A stretch of DNA of 64,000 bases from the NCBI GenBank assembly GCA_022059125.1, contig JAEUWY010000001.1, forward strand, positions 4,216,001 to 4,280,000. Direction: 5' to 3'. The notes beneath the pieces are model-generated. The model searched no databases and was not told where the DNA came from. It worked only from the letters and a program-made list of their open reading frames with translations. This document shows, piece by piece, positions 35,514 to 44,341 of the stretch. Made by a program: the position numbers and the translations under genes. The number at the start of each line of letters is the position of its first letter. Within the stretch, counting starts at the first letter, position 1. The DNA comes from Corynespora cassiicola (lineage: Eukaryota > Ascomycota > Dothideomycetes > Pleosporales > Corynesporascaceae).

Positions 35514-36024
35514 AGTTTTGTGCGGTGACGGAGACAGCCAGTGGGTGCATGGGCTATTTGGCGTTATGGTTAGAACGAAGCAGGCAATACGAATAATTGT
35601 ACTTTTGCATCATTGCTGGTGGTGGAGAGAGGCGTGTGAGGGTGCGCGTTGCTCCTCGCACGCCAGTGGCTCGGTCATCCGTGTGGATGGATTGGCATGA
35701 ATAGTAGTTTTGAACAGCACTTTTGGGCCGGCTCGGAGCGGCTAGGGTGCAATGGTCGGTGCGCCTAGGCCGCCTGCAGGATGCGCTCAGGGCGTCAACG
35801 CGAAATGGCAGTCTCGTGCATTCCTTGGGTGGCGAGCTGAGCCACAGCCCGCAGATTGTAGTTTTGTGCATGTCTTGGGTGGGCGGCTGGGTCCGCAGCC
35901 CGCAGATTGTAGTTTTGTCCAAGGCGCTGACCGATGGTCAGACGGGCCAGCACGGCCACGTTGACCCCTGCTCTACCTTCAGCCGATTGCTGCTGATCCA
36001 ACGCTTGAATTATTGTAGTTTTGT
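35514..36024 (+). repeat. Five dispersed copies of TAGTTTTG(T)
   Basis: The copies begin at 35514, 35705, 35859, 35910 and 36016, all on the plus strand; four of the five read TAGTTTTGT, and three are preceded by ATTG. A related octamer (tgtacttttgc) lies near 35598. They lie within 720 bp upstream of the Clr5 gene start. Seen directly; a regulatory role is only a guess. Confidence 0.75.
35824..35925 (+). repeat. 50/51-bp tandem duplication upstream of the Clr5 gene
   Basis: Two adjacent copies start at 35824 and 35874, each opening CTTGGGTGG and sharing the exact core AGCCCGCAGATTGTAGTTTT; they differ at several positions and by one indel. Confidence 0.85.
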
Positions 36025-36232
36025 CTCAGCCCCAACCAGCCGTCTCTCTCCCCTTCTCCCACTCCGCCCGCTGCGCTGTACTTCATATATCCCCGAGGCA
36101 CCCCGACTATTTTATCGGGCCAAACTGACTTGTCCATACTATTCACGCGCTTGACACTCATAATCAAATCTATTAACAACTGTGTATCTAGCCAGGCTGA
36201 GGCACTAGGCCGAGGCAAGAGCACGTATCGAT

Positions 36233-36914
36233 ATGGATAGCCATACCGGCTTCTCATTTCTCTTTCCTTCTGGCGGCCCTTACTCCTCAGAAACCCTCTT
36301 TCCTCCACAGGATGCCTACGGTGTCTATAGTGCCAATCTCACGTCCACGGCGGCAATAGCCGGACAGCACACGTCTAGCATGGCTGTCCCGGCTACCACC
36401 TCCCAAAGGATCGAGGAACAGGATCTAGAAAGCTATAATAACGATCATGTCAGCACTCCAATGAGCCCACCACTTGCTAAATCACGGAAAAGAAAAGCAC
36501 CCACCCTGCGCGCCGACGACTGGGAGCCATACAAACACCGAATCCTTGAGCTTCACCTGGACCAAGGCGTAACGTTGAAGGAACTCGTTACCAGGATAGA
36601 GACAGAATTCGGGTTTACCGCAACGTATGTTTTCTTTCAATTTTATATGAAATACTCATGGTCCTGGTGTATTGCAAGGTGAAAAGGAGGGATTGGACTT
36701 CTCCTTTTGCATTTGACTCGCTCTGTACTTTCCTGACTAACAAAATCAAAGCGAGCGTCAATACCGGACACGCATCACCCAATGGGGCAAGGACAAAAAC
36801 ATCAAGCGAGATGAAATGCGTGCAATTGTTCGAAAACAGCAGAGAAGGAATTTAACAGAAAACGACAGAGGACCACTTGAGTTTACGGTCAGAGGAAACA
36901 TTGTAGGCCCCTAG
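36233..36914 (+). CDS. Clr5-domain protein, 5' half of an interrupted Clr5-TPR gene
   Basis: Exons 36233-36624 and 36752-36914 are joined at a GT-AG intron with phase 2. After a disordered ~95 residues with a basic SRKRKAPT patch comes a Clr5 domain: DDWEPYKHRILELHLDQGVT, then TLKELVTRIETEFGF joined to TERQYRTRITQWGKDKN and IKRDEMRAIVRKQQ. Clr5 domains are fungal-specific and helix-turn-helix-like, often fused to ankyrin or TPR repeats. The frame ends at a TAG at 36912-36914, directly followed in the same frame by KIERWMKRNN, which is what such proteins normally continue with. I therefore read this as one Clr5-TPR gene broken by a nonsense codon. Intact function could persist only as a 181-residue N-terminal fragment or by readthrough. 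Confidence 0.75.
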
Positions 36915-36929
36915 AAGATTGAGCGATGG

Positions 36930-38342
36930 ATGAAGCGCAACAATGTCGCACCAAGCTCACTATATGCCCCAAGCCCCGAAGCATGTACGTTCAATATCTC
37001 CCGCAACAAGATTTATTCTGTGCTAATATATCCTAAAGTTACACCATCTGTTGTGGGCTGTTATACCATCCCAGAACGTGGATCTCCTGCACCCAGTCTT
37101 CCATACTCGCCAGGAGCGCCGACCCTCGTAACGAACTATTTCCAATCGATGCCACCACCAGTATCTCCCGCCCTATCGATACGAAGCATCCAGTCAATGA
37201 TTCCGCCACCTTCATCATCCCTCTCTTTTACAAGCATCATCCGACCCCAAGACAGCACCTTTACCGGTCAAAGTCCGGCCCTCGCGTATCGAACCCTCAC
37301 GAACACCTCTACCATGGCCCAAATCCCCTCAGGTAGACCCGCAGGCTATGATTACGCCTCTGCCACTCCAGTGCCCCGCAGGTATCTCCAAGACAAAGAA
37401 GAGATCTTGCGAGGAGAACTTGAGGATGCTGAGGCTTCGCTCGGACCCGATCACCCAAAAACACTGGAAACTTTGATGGAGCTGAAAGAGATATTGATCT
37501 ACCAGGGAAGATACGCCAAAGCTGAAGAAGTGATACGTAGAGTTGTCAAATCTCGCCAAATCAACAAAGGCGACAATGATCTGGGCACTCTTGAGGCACT
37601 TGGCGAACTAGGATACATATTCCGTATGCAGGGGCTTTATGCTAAAGCGGAGAACCTTCTCCAGAAAACATTGAATATGATGAGAGCTTTGTCAGAAACC
37701 AAGCACATACCCACCTTTTCAATTATGAGGCATCTCGCAAACACGCTATACCAATTACACAAAAATCAAGAGGCGGCAGACTTATTTTTAGAAATCTTAG
37801 ACAAGGGTATGCCGATATTGGGCAAAAGTCATAATGTAATTTGGATGTCTATGAGTGTATTGGGTCTGATATACGCGGAGGAGAATCTATTGTCTAAAGC
37901 ACGCGATTTATCAGAGCAAGCGATGACCATCTGCAAGGCGAAGTACGGAGAAGAGGACGTGCTCACATTAGCAACCATCAGAAATTTTGTGGATATAAAC
38001 AGATTCCTTGGGCGAATCGACGAGGCAGAAAGGCTTGCCGTCCAGGCATATGAGACGAGCAAGAGGATTGCCGGAGATGATCACCCGGAGACACTGGAGA
38101 TCAAGTATCAACTTGGGGGAATCTACCTGTCTCAGGGACTTTTGGAAAAGGCTGAAGAGCTCGGTAAACAGTCGCTGGAGTATGGAACAGCAGTCTATGG
38201 GCGTGAGCATCCTTTCACGTTGAAGTACATGTATTACCTCTCGAAAGTGTGGTACAAAATGGGCAATTATGATCGGGGGTTTGCGTTGGCGCAGGAATGC
38301 TTCGAATTACACAGAAAGGTCTTTGGCGCAGAAAAAAAATAA
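36930..38342 (+). CDS. TPR protein, 3' half of the interrupted Clr5-TPR gene
   Basis: The frame resumes right after the TAG; the first ATG is at 36930 (MKRNNVAP). A probable intron, 36985-37038, is 54 nt with no stop, so it is frame-neutral whether spliced or kept. A Pro/Ser-rich linker (VVGCYTIPERGSPAPSLPYS) precedes about six 42-residue kinesin-light-chain-type TPRs: EASLGPDHPKTLETLMELKE, then AKAEEVIRRVV, LLSKARDLSEQAMTICKAKY, AERLAVQAYETSKRIAGDDH, and LEKAEELGKQSLEYG. The array ends FELHRKVFGAEKK. These TPRs resemble those in fungal NLR-like and Clr5 proteins and should mediate protein binding. Translation as a separate protein from 36930 is possible but unproven. Confidence 0.75.
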   Translation: MKRNNVAPSSLYAPSPEACTFNISRNKIYSVLIYPKVTPSVVGCYTIPERGSPAPSLPYSPGAPTLVTNYFQSMPPPVSPALSIRSIQSMIPPPSSSLSFTSIIRPQDSTFTGQSPALAYRTLTNTSTMAQIPSGRPAGYDYASATPVPRRYLQDKEEILRGELEDAEASLGPDHPKTLETLMELKEILIYQGRYAKAEEVIRRVVKSRQINKGDNDLGTLEALGELGYIFRMQGLYAKAENLLQKTLNMMRALSETKHIPTFSIMRHLANTLYQLHKNQEAADLFLEILDKGMPILGKSHNVIWMSMSVLGLIYAEENLLSKARDLSEQAMTICKAKYGEEDVLTLATIRNFVDINRFLGRIDEAERLAVQAYETSKRIAGDDHPETLEIKYQLGGIYLSQGLLEKAEELGKQSLEYGTAVYGREHPFTLKYMYYLSKVWYKMGNYDRGFALAQECFELHRKVFGAEKK

Positions 38343-38699
38343 CAGTAGGCGTTGGCTCGTTATTGGCCAAACGGAAGGATCGTCTGGCCAACGTCAACAT
38401 TGGGAATGTTGTTTGATATCTTCATTTCATTTGTTCAAAACAATGGCGTTCAACTATTTTTTACATTTATTGTTCGAGATTAGATTTTGATCGAACATAG
38501 GGGTGTTAGCCCAGGGACATGCGTTTTGGTTTCAGAGAACATGGGCAAGGTTACATTGCGCCGTGAATTCCTCGGAAACTCTTGCTCAGAAAGTTGAGTT
38601 GCATTATTATTCCGTAAAGGCAGGATACCGAAACTACGTTGATATCCAGGTCATCATAACCCCTTATCCAACCCAATCCTCACATTTGCTTTTACTTCC
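38343..38699. other. Intergenic, convergent 3' regions
   Basis: Lies between the stops of the TPR frame and the EEP-jacalin gene. Nothing recognised. Confidence 0.6.
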
Positions 38700-40034
38700 T
38701 TAAGCCTTTGCAAACACAAAAGCCAACCGATCAATCTCATCCCCATCCCTCCCAGTGAACCCCACAATCCCCCACCCATTCTCGGCGACCCTCTCCACAC
38801 ACTCAGTAGTCTTCGTCCCCGCACTAACGCTCCTCCCCGCACTCGTCCTCAACTCGAGATAGAACACCCTCGTGCGATCGTTCCTCTTGCCCTGGCAGAC
38901 GGTGGCAGCGACGAGCCTCTCGCCCGCATTGAGCCTCAGCGTCGCCGGCGTCCCAGCAGACCCACCATGCTTGAACGACGCACCCGACGACAGCGTCACA
39001 GCCACCGAGTCCAGCCTACTACCCCCCGCAAGCGTCACCGACGACACAGCGGGCGAAGAGATGCCCGCAAGGGCAGGCAGGTCGTTGAAGAAGTTGCCGT
39101 GGGGACCACCCCAGGGGTCCGAAACGCGCAGGGTGCCGCTGACCTCCCACTCAAAGTCGACGAGCACGGGATTGTGATCGCTCAGAATGCTGCCGTCGGG
39201 CTGGAGGAACTTGTTGCCCGCGTACTGGAAGCTAGTGGCTTTGAGCATCAGGGCGGGCGAGCCGCGGTACCAAGCCTTGTCCACGATTTCGCACGCCGTC
39301 GTGGGCGACGGGTTGCTGGCGCAGACCAGGGCCTCTGCGCCGGGGGCGGGGGCACGGCCGCCCATGGCGAGCTCCACCCAGGGGTCCGTCATACCGTTCT
39401 CGGTGGTGAAGATGGAGGGGATGTCGTCGGGCGCGCGCGTGTAGCGTGAGTTTGTGTCGCCGAAGACGAGCACGGGGTTGCCGGCCGAGTACGTCTTGAT
39501 GTACTCGGAGACCTGGCGCAGGTTGGCGGCGCGCGCCTTCAGGTCGTCGGGTTCGGTGCCTGCGTCTGCGTGCAGGTTGATGGCGTCGATCCATACGCCC
39601 TCGCTGACCTGGACGCGCATGAAGGTGAAGCCCTTGGGGGTCAGGCAGTCGGCACCGCTGGCGTTGCTGCACGTGTCCCACTTGATCCTCTCAAAGTCTA
39701 CCCAGTAGAAGTTGCTCAGGGTGTTGAGTCCGCTTCCAAATGGGACGCCTCCGCTGGTGGCGGTGCGGTATGGGTGACTGTTGCTGGCGTAGAGCGCAGC
39801 ATGGTAGTTGAAATCCTCCTGGACATTGATGAGCGAGTAGTTCTGCTCGCTGAACTTTTGCCCAATGAGCCCCGTGTTCGTCGTCTTGTCTCCCGGTACT
39901 TCGTTGCCGTTCAAGAAATCGGGAAGACCCGCGACATTGAACGAGAGGATGTTGAACTTGCCGCTGGTCGGGCCCGCTGCAAGAGTGGTCGGAACCAGAG
40001 AAAAGAGGGCGAGTCTCAGCATGGAAGGAGCCAT
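38700..40034 (-). CDS. Secreted EEP-fold phosphodiesterase with C-terminal jacalin-like domain
   Basis: Intronless, 444 residues, with a signal peptide (MAPSMLRLALFSLVPTTLAA). Residues ~25-290 have the endonuclease/exonuclease/phosphatase fold motifs in order: FNILSFNVAGLP (Asn), SLINVQEDFNYH (Glu metal ligand), AINLHADAG (His), VLVFGDTNSRYT (Asp/Asn) and SILSDHNPVLVDFEW (catalytic Asp-His). All key residues are present, so it should be active; sphingomyelinase-like or other phosphodiesterase activity is the family expectation and the substrate is unknown. Residues ~295-444 look like a jacalin-type beta-prism lectin domain: SDPWGGPHGNFFNDL, SSVTLAGGSRLDSVAVTLSS and ENGWGIVGFTGRDGDEIDRL. The domain would target the enzyme to glycans. 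The arrangement is known in secreted fungal proteins. Confidence 0.88.
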   Translation of the reverse strand: MAPSMLRLALFSLVPTTLAAGPTSGKFNILSFNVAGLPDFLNGNEVPGDKTTNTGLIGQKFSEQNYSLINVQEDFNYHAALYASNSHPYRTATSGGVPFGSGLNTLSNFYWVDFERIKWDTCSNASGADCLTPKGFTFMRVQVSEGVWIDAINLHADAGTEPDDLKARAANLRQVSEYIKTYSAGNPVLVFGDTNSRYTRAPDDIPSIFTTENGMTDPWVELAMGGRAPAPGAEALVCASNPSPTTACEIVDKAWYRGSPALMLKATSFQYAGNKFLQPDGSILSDHNPVLVDFEWEVSGTLRVSDPWGGPHGNFFNDLPALAGISSPAVSSVTLAGGSRLDSVAVTLSSGASFKHGGSAGTPATLRLNAGERLVAATVCQGKRNDRTRVFYLELRTSAGRSVSAGTKTTECVERVAENGWGIVGFTGRDGDEIDRLAFVFAKA

Positions 40035-40828
40035 TTTGGAATTAAAGAATTAACAAATATTAAGACGCGGGGACCTAATGTGATGTCCTGCCCTCATTGT
40101 GGTGGATGGAGTCTGATACTAAATACTCAGCGTTCCCGAGGAATACCCTGCATGTTGATCAGGGGTCCGCCCATGCAATGGATACACAGCTGCTTAGCCC
40201 GGTATAGACGTATCCAGAATCACGTTAATCTGTCCCGAGAACCGGTCCTGTGACCCGCCCAGTGCTTGAGCTAGGTCGTGAATTTAATATTTGGCCGAGG
40301 CGAACGAATGTTTTGGCCCAAATCAACCCCAAGCCAACTGCAAAAACCTATGACGTTAGTAGAAATGATGGAGGTAACGAATTGCGGATGGGCACAGCGG
40401 CATGTGCAAGAGCATGATCGTCAAGGGAATAGATTGTTGCATGTCTGGGCTGCGGACGTGTTGCCTTGATGGATAGCCCAAGCCGTTGTGGTTCCTGCAA
40501 GAAACCGACACGTTCGGTTAACGCTCCCGTTCAATTGACCAATCGGAAACATTCACTGGAGCATGCGCTGGGGCACCATCTGAACCCATTTGGGAAGCTG
40601 GGAAGCTGGTAAGCTGGATCGCTTGAATGACTAAACCACGCCGAAATTATCCAATAGTAGTATATGTGAGTATCCTGCCCAGCTTCGCTGAAAACCCCGG
40701 CTTTACTAGCTTTTCTATCCTAGACGCCGTGATCCCCATCTCTTACGGGTCTTGGGCCGAGCCAAATATGGGATAACTCCTGGTATATGCAACAGTAAAG
40801 AATTTTCGAACCTTTTTTTTCAGGTCCA
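40035..40828. other. 0.8-kb intergenic region
   Basis: Promoter of the EEP-jacalin gene (minus) and terminator of ies2. A 10-bp near-repeat 'gggaagctgg' occurs twice near 40590-40608. No gene recognised. Confidence 0.55.
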
Positions 40829-42548
40829 TCATGCAACCTCCTCGACCATTCTGCCACCAAAGGGCTTCCCGGAAGGTTTCGCCAGAGGATCGGTAAAGAC
40901 ACTGCCAGCTGAGGATTCCAGCCACTCCTCGGGGATGGCCAGCTGCGTGCCACTGACGGTCTGTGTGTAGCGCACGTAAAGCGGGTTCGCCTTTTCGACC
41001 TCTGGCTCGTCCTCTTGGCCCGATTCGTTGACTTCAACGACGCGGCGTCCACGTTTGGGTGGCTGTTTCTTGAGTAGACGGTTGATGGTGTCCATCTATA
41101 AATAAATTGTGAGCAAAGTCTTCTGGCCTCGGTAAGGGGGTGTGAATGTACCTTTTCCTCTTCGTTGCGTTTCTCGCTGAGATTCTTACGCCGGCGGGCC
41201 ATCTCTGCGCGACGCATGGCATGCTCTTCTGCCGTGAGGTGTTTCTTCTTTTGTGCTTCTGTAAAGGATTGTTAGCATGATGAACATGATGTGTCCTGGC
41301 GAAAGAGAGATTTACCGTTGGAGAGTGCCAGTAGGTCACCTTCGCGATCCTCCAATGCCATGGCACGTTGACGCCGAGTCATCTTGCTCAGATCGGGGGT
41401 CTGGTCGCGGCTCATATCGTCATCGCTATCCATGTCCTCGTCTTCGTCGTCGAGGTTCTGACCTCCCATCTCTTCGTCCTCCTCGCCTTCGGCGTCTTCA
41501 TCTTCACCCTCTGCATCTTCGTCTTCCACTTCAGAGTCCAGCTCCGACAGCTCTTCATCGTCATCGTCGTCCATGGCCATCTCCTTGGCTTCCACTGAGT
41601 CCTGGGGTTTGGTCACGTTGATGTTAGGTTTGGCAGGCATGCTTTTGGCGTTGGACACGACACGCGGGGCGGGAGTGACTTCATCCATGTCCTCGTCCTC
41701 ATCGCCTTCGGCATCCACGTCGTCGTCTTCGTCGCCCTCGGCGTCCACATCTTCCTCATCGTCGTCATCGTCGTCCACGTCCATGGCATCGGGTTCATCG
41801 TCGTCGTCGTCGTCTTCTTCGTCCTCGTCGTCGTCATCGCTGTCCACCTCCCGAATCACCCGGCTACTCCGCGAGGCACGCTTCCCCCGGACGATGTTGC
41901 GGGAGCTGACGGCCGTCTTTGCATTGCCGCTGGTGGCCTTCCTGAGCTTGCCGGGCGAGGCCTTGACGGTAAGGTGGATGGACTGGCGCGTCTCCTCGGG
42001 GGAGGAGCGCTGGATGACGGCGGCTGGCGGCGGCTGGTTGGTGGTGCCGCGTCTGGGGCGTGTCGAGGAGGCCGTCGGGGCGGCGCTGGGAGCTGTTAGA
42101 GCTGCACGCGATCGCAGGCGCGGCATGGCTGGGCGGTGCTGTCGGGGCTCGGGCGGCGGACTGGGAGAGGGAAAAAAGGGCAGGACAGAGGTCGAGGGCG
42201 GGTCAAGGCTGGCCGCGGCGATGTGCACAGGGATGGCAAGCAGGTGGCACGGCGAGGTGTTGAGGCAGAGGGGCAGGTGGGCGGGTGGCAGCAGGAGAGA
42301 GCGATGCAGGTTTGGGCGGCGGCGAGGGAGGGCAGTTGGCGAGGGCTTGTACTCCCCAGGCTGCCCTTGGCGGGTGGACGGGGCGGTGGACGGGGCAGTG
42401 GGCAGTGGGCGAGCGTCTGGGTGTTGCAGTCAGCCACATACCTGCTGAGATGATGTCCTGCTCTCGCAGACGGCCAATCGTCCGCTCCTTCAGAATCCTC
42501 GTAGTCGGTGCTGAGCCGCCGGGCGCGCTTGGTCGCCCTGTCTGCCAT
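40829..42548 (-). CDS. ies2: INO80 complex subunit Ies2 (PAPA-1 domain)
   Basis: Subunit of the INO80 chromatin remodeller; activates its ATPase in the nucleus. The exons 42548-42442, 42160-41316, 41258-41152 and 41095-40829 splice in frame to about 441 residues. The first exon (MADRATKRARRLSTDYED) is joined by a 281-nt intron to PPPEPRQHRPAMPRLRSRAA; a shorter protein could begin at the MPRLRS ATG at 42126. The middle is very acidic (runs such as DDDDDEEDVDAEGDEDDD). The C-terminal third holds the PAPA-1 block TAEEHAMRRAEMARRRKNLS followed by EKRNEEEKMDTINRLLKKQ. The end, LYVRYTQTVSGTQLAIPEEW, and the closing GGRMVEEVA fit fungal Ies2 proteins. The gene diverges from pex14. Confidence 0.88.
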
Positions 42549-42836
42549 GCTGGAGCCGTGCCGCGAATACGAAGACGCGGCAAGATCAATCCACCAGATA
42601 AATACTGGGGGCAATGGAGATAATGTCGCGGGCGGCGCGTCTGCGGATGCGGCCCTGGACGACACCACGGAGCAGCTGGAGATCGCTTGCCCAGGTGCAG
42701 CAGGGCTCCGGCCCGAAATGGGATGGCGCGCTGTGGGGACCTCGGCCCAGCCACGCCCAGTCCCGCGCAGCGTCACTCACCTCTGGCCGTGGCCCGTATC
42801 AGTCTCTCCTCCATTCTGCCCGTCTGCCTCTCCGCC

Positions 42837-42902
42837 ATGTCCCACAGGCCCCGGATTCCCTCCTGGCAGCAGGCCCAGGCCCAGGCCACAACGCCGCCGC
42901 AG

Positions 42903-42933
<31 letters not shown>

Positions 42934-44134
42934 CAGCCCCAGAGCCAGAGTCCACCAGCCCGGAACACGTGCCCGACTCCCCAGACTCCCCCGAGCCCCA
43001 GCCAGAATCGCATGCCTCGCCCGGTGATGCCGAAGAGCCTGCTCGCGATGCGAGTGACGAGACGCCGCCGCATGACATCCCGTTGTTGGAGCAGGCATCG
43101 CGCTTCCTCCAAGACCCCGCCATCCGCGATGCGCCGCGCGATAGGAAGGCCGCTTTCCTCGAGTCCAAGGGCGTCAAGTCCGAGGATATCAACAGACTCC
43201 TAGGGGCGGCACCCCGGGAAAGCACGACCGAGGATCTCGAGCAGGCAGGAGAGAGGGCTTGGTCAGCGGCAAGTGCCCCCCTGCCTTCGCATTCCACCTC
43301 CTTCATACTGACAATCGCCAGCCTCCCCCACGGTCCTCGCCCGCACCAGAGCAAGCCCTCGCACCACGACCACAGCCTCGCGAAGTCCCCCCAATCGTCA
43401 CCTACCCCGAGTTCCTCACCGTCCCAGAGAAACCTCCACCGCTCATAACTACCCATCGCCTGCTAAACACTGCATACATCACGGGGGGACTGTTCGCAAC
43501 CATGTATGGCCTTTCCAAATACATCATTGCCCCCATGTCGCAGGACCTCACCGAAAAGCGCCACGAATTCGCAGACCATACCCATGAGCAATTGAAGGAT
43601 TTGAACAAGCGGCTGGGAGATGCCGTATCAATTGACCCCGCAAAGAAGGTCAAGCCCATTTCAGACATCTTGGATGACGTATCCGAGGCCGACTCTGATC
43701 CCACTGAGCTTTATCACCGCGATTTCGGCACACAGACCACCCCAAATCTCTCCCGGAGAGCATCCGTGGCCACCAATGTCGACCCCGAGCCCATGGTGTC
43801 GTCACACGAGAACAGGCTAAAGATACTGACATCGCATCTCCGTGAACTAGAGGCCACTCGCTCCAACGACAAGGCCTCGTCTGACTCGCTCAAGACCAAG
43901 CTGTCAGATCTGTCCACCTACTTGAGCGAAATGAGCTACCAGAACCAATATTACAACGGCATGGGAAGTTTTTACGGCAGCAACTACGGGCTGCCGAGGG
44001 GGAAAGATGGAAAAGAGGATCAGATAGAGGTGCTCAAGTCAGACATTAGGGCTGTCAAGGGTGTTTTCTTAAGCGCCAGGAACTTTCCAGCTGGTGGCAG
44101 GAACACACCTCCCATGGGCAGAGTCGGTGGATGA
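42837..44134 (+). CDS. pex14: Peroxin Pex14 (peroxisomal docking complex)
   Basis: Pex14-like docking factor for the PTS1/PTS2 import receptors on the peroxisome membrane. Exons 42837-43268 and 43322-44134 give 414 residues. An N-terminal (Glu-Pro)n stretch encoded by a gagcca repeat precedes the conserved receptor-binding domain LLEQASRFLQDPAIRDAPRD, then RKAAFLESKGVKSEDINRLL. A single membrane segment (TAYITGGLFATMYGLSKYII) follows, then coiled coil and a disordered C-terminus with a conserved YGLPRGKDGKEDQIEVLKS block. The only in-frame junction is a GC-AG intron, donor gcaagt at 43269, acceptor at 43321. Without splicing, the frame shifts and stops at about 43446. Pex14 versus a Pex14/17 hybrid (Pex33) cannot be settled by eye. 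Confidence 0.88.
42902..42950 (+). repeat. gagcca microsatellite within pex14
   Basis: About eight copies of a hexanucleotide encode Glu-Pro repeats at residues ~22-38 of Pex14; copy number is likely to vary between isolates. Confidence 0.9.
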
Positions 44135-44341
44135 AGGTACGAATAAATCAAATTAATAACACCTTCTAATGAGTAAAAGACAACAATTATCATAGCGAGC
44201 TTGATTAGAACAGGGCCAGCCCGAACAAATATACCCTCTCCAGACGCCGTCTGACCACCCAATCATTTCCTATGCCGTGTACCAGCCCGACATGGTCGAG
44301 CAGATCACACCGTCATCCAAACACCATAGCGACGGTCCCCT

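Larger units (their letters stand above)
34709..36232. other. 1.5-kb intergenic region with a repeated TAGTTTTG motif
   Basis: Divergent promoters of the DUF726 gene (minus) and the Clr5 gene (plus). The right half carries five copies of TAGTTTTG and a 50-bp tandem duplication, listed separately. The frames open here on both strands do not resemble proteins. Confidence 0.6.

Noticed and set aside
41272..42228. Long plus-strand frames opposite ies2, rich in Ser.
   Set aside because: They are the antisense of the acidic GAT/GAC-rich codons of Ies2 and have no independent signals.
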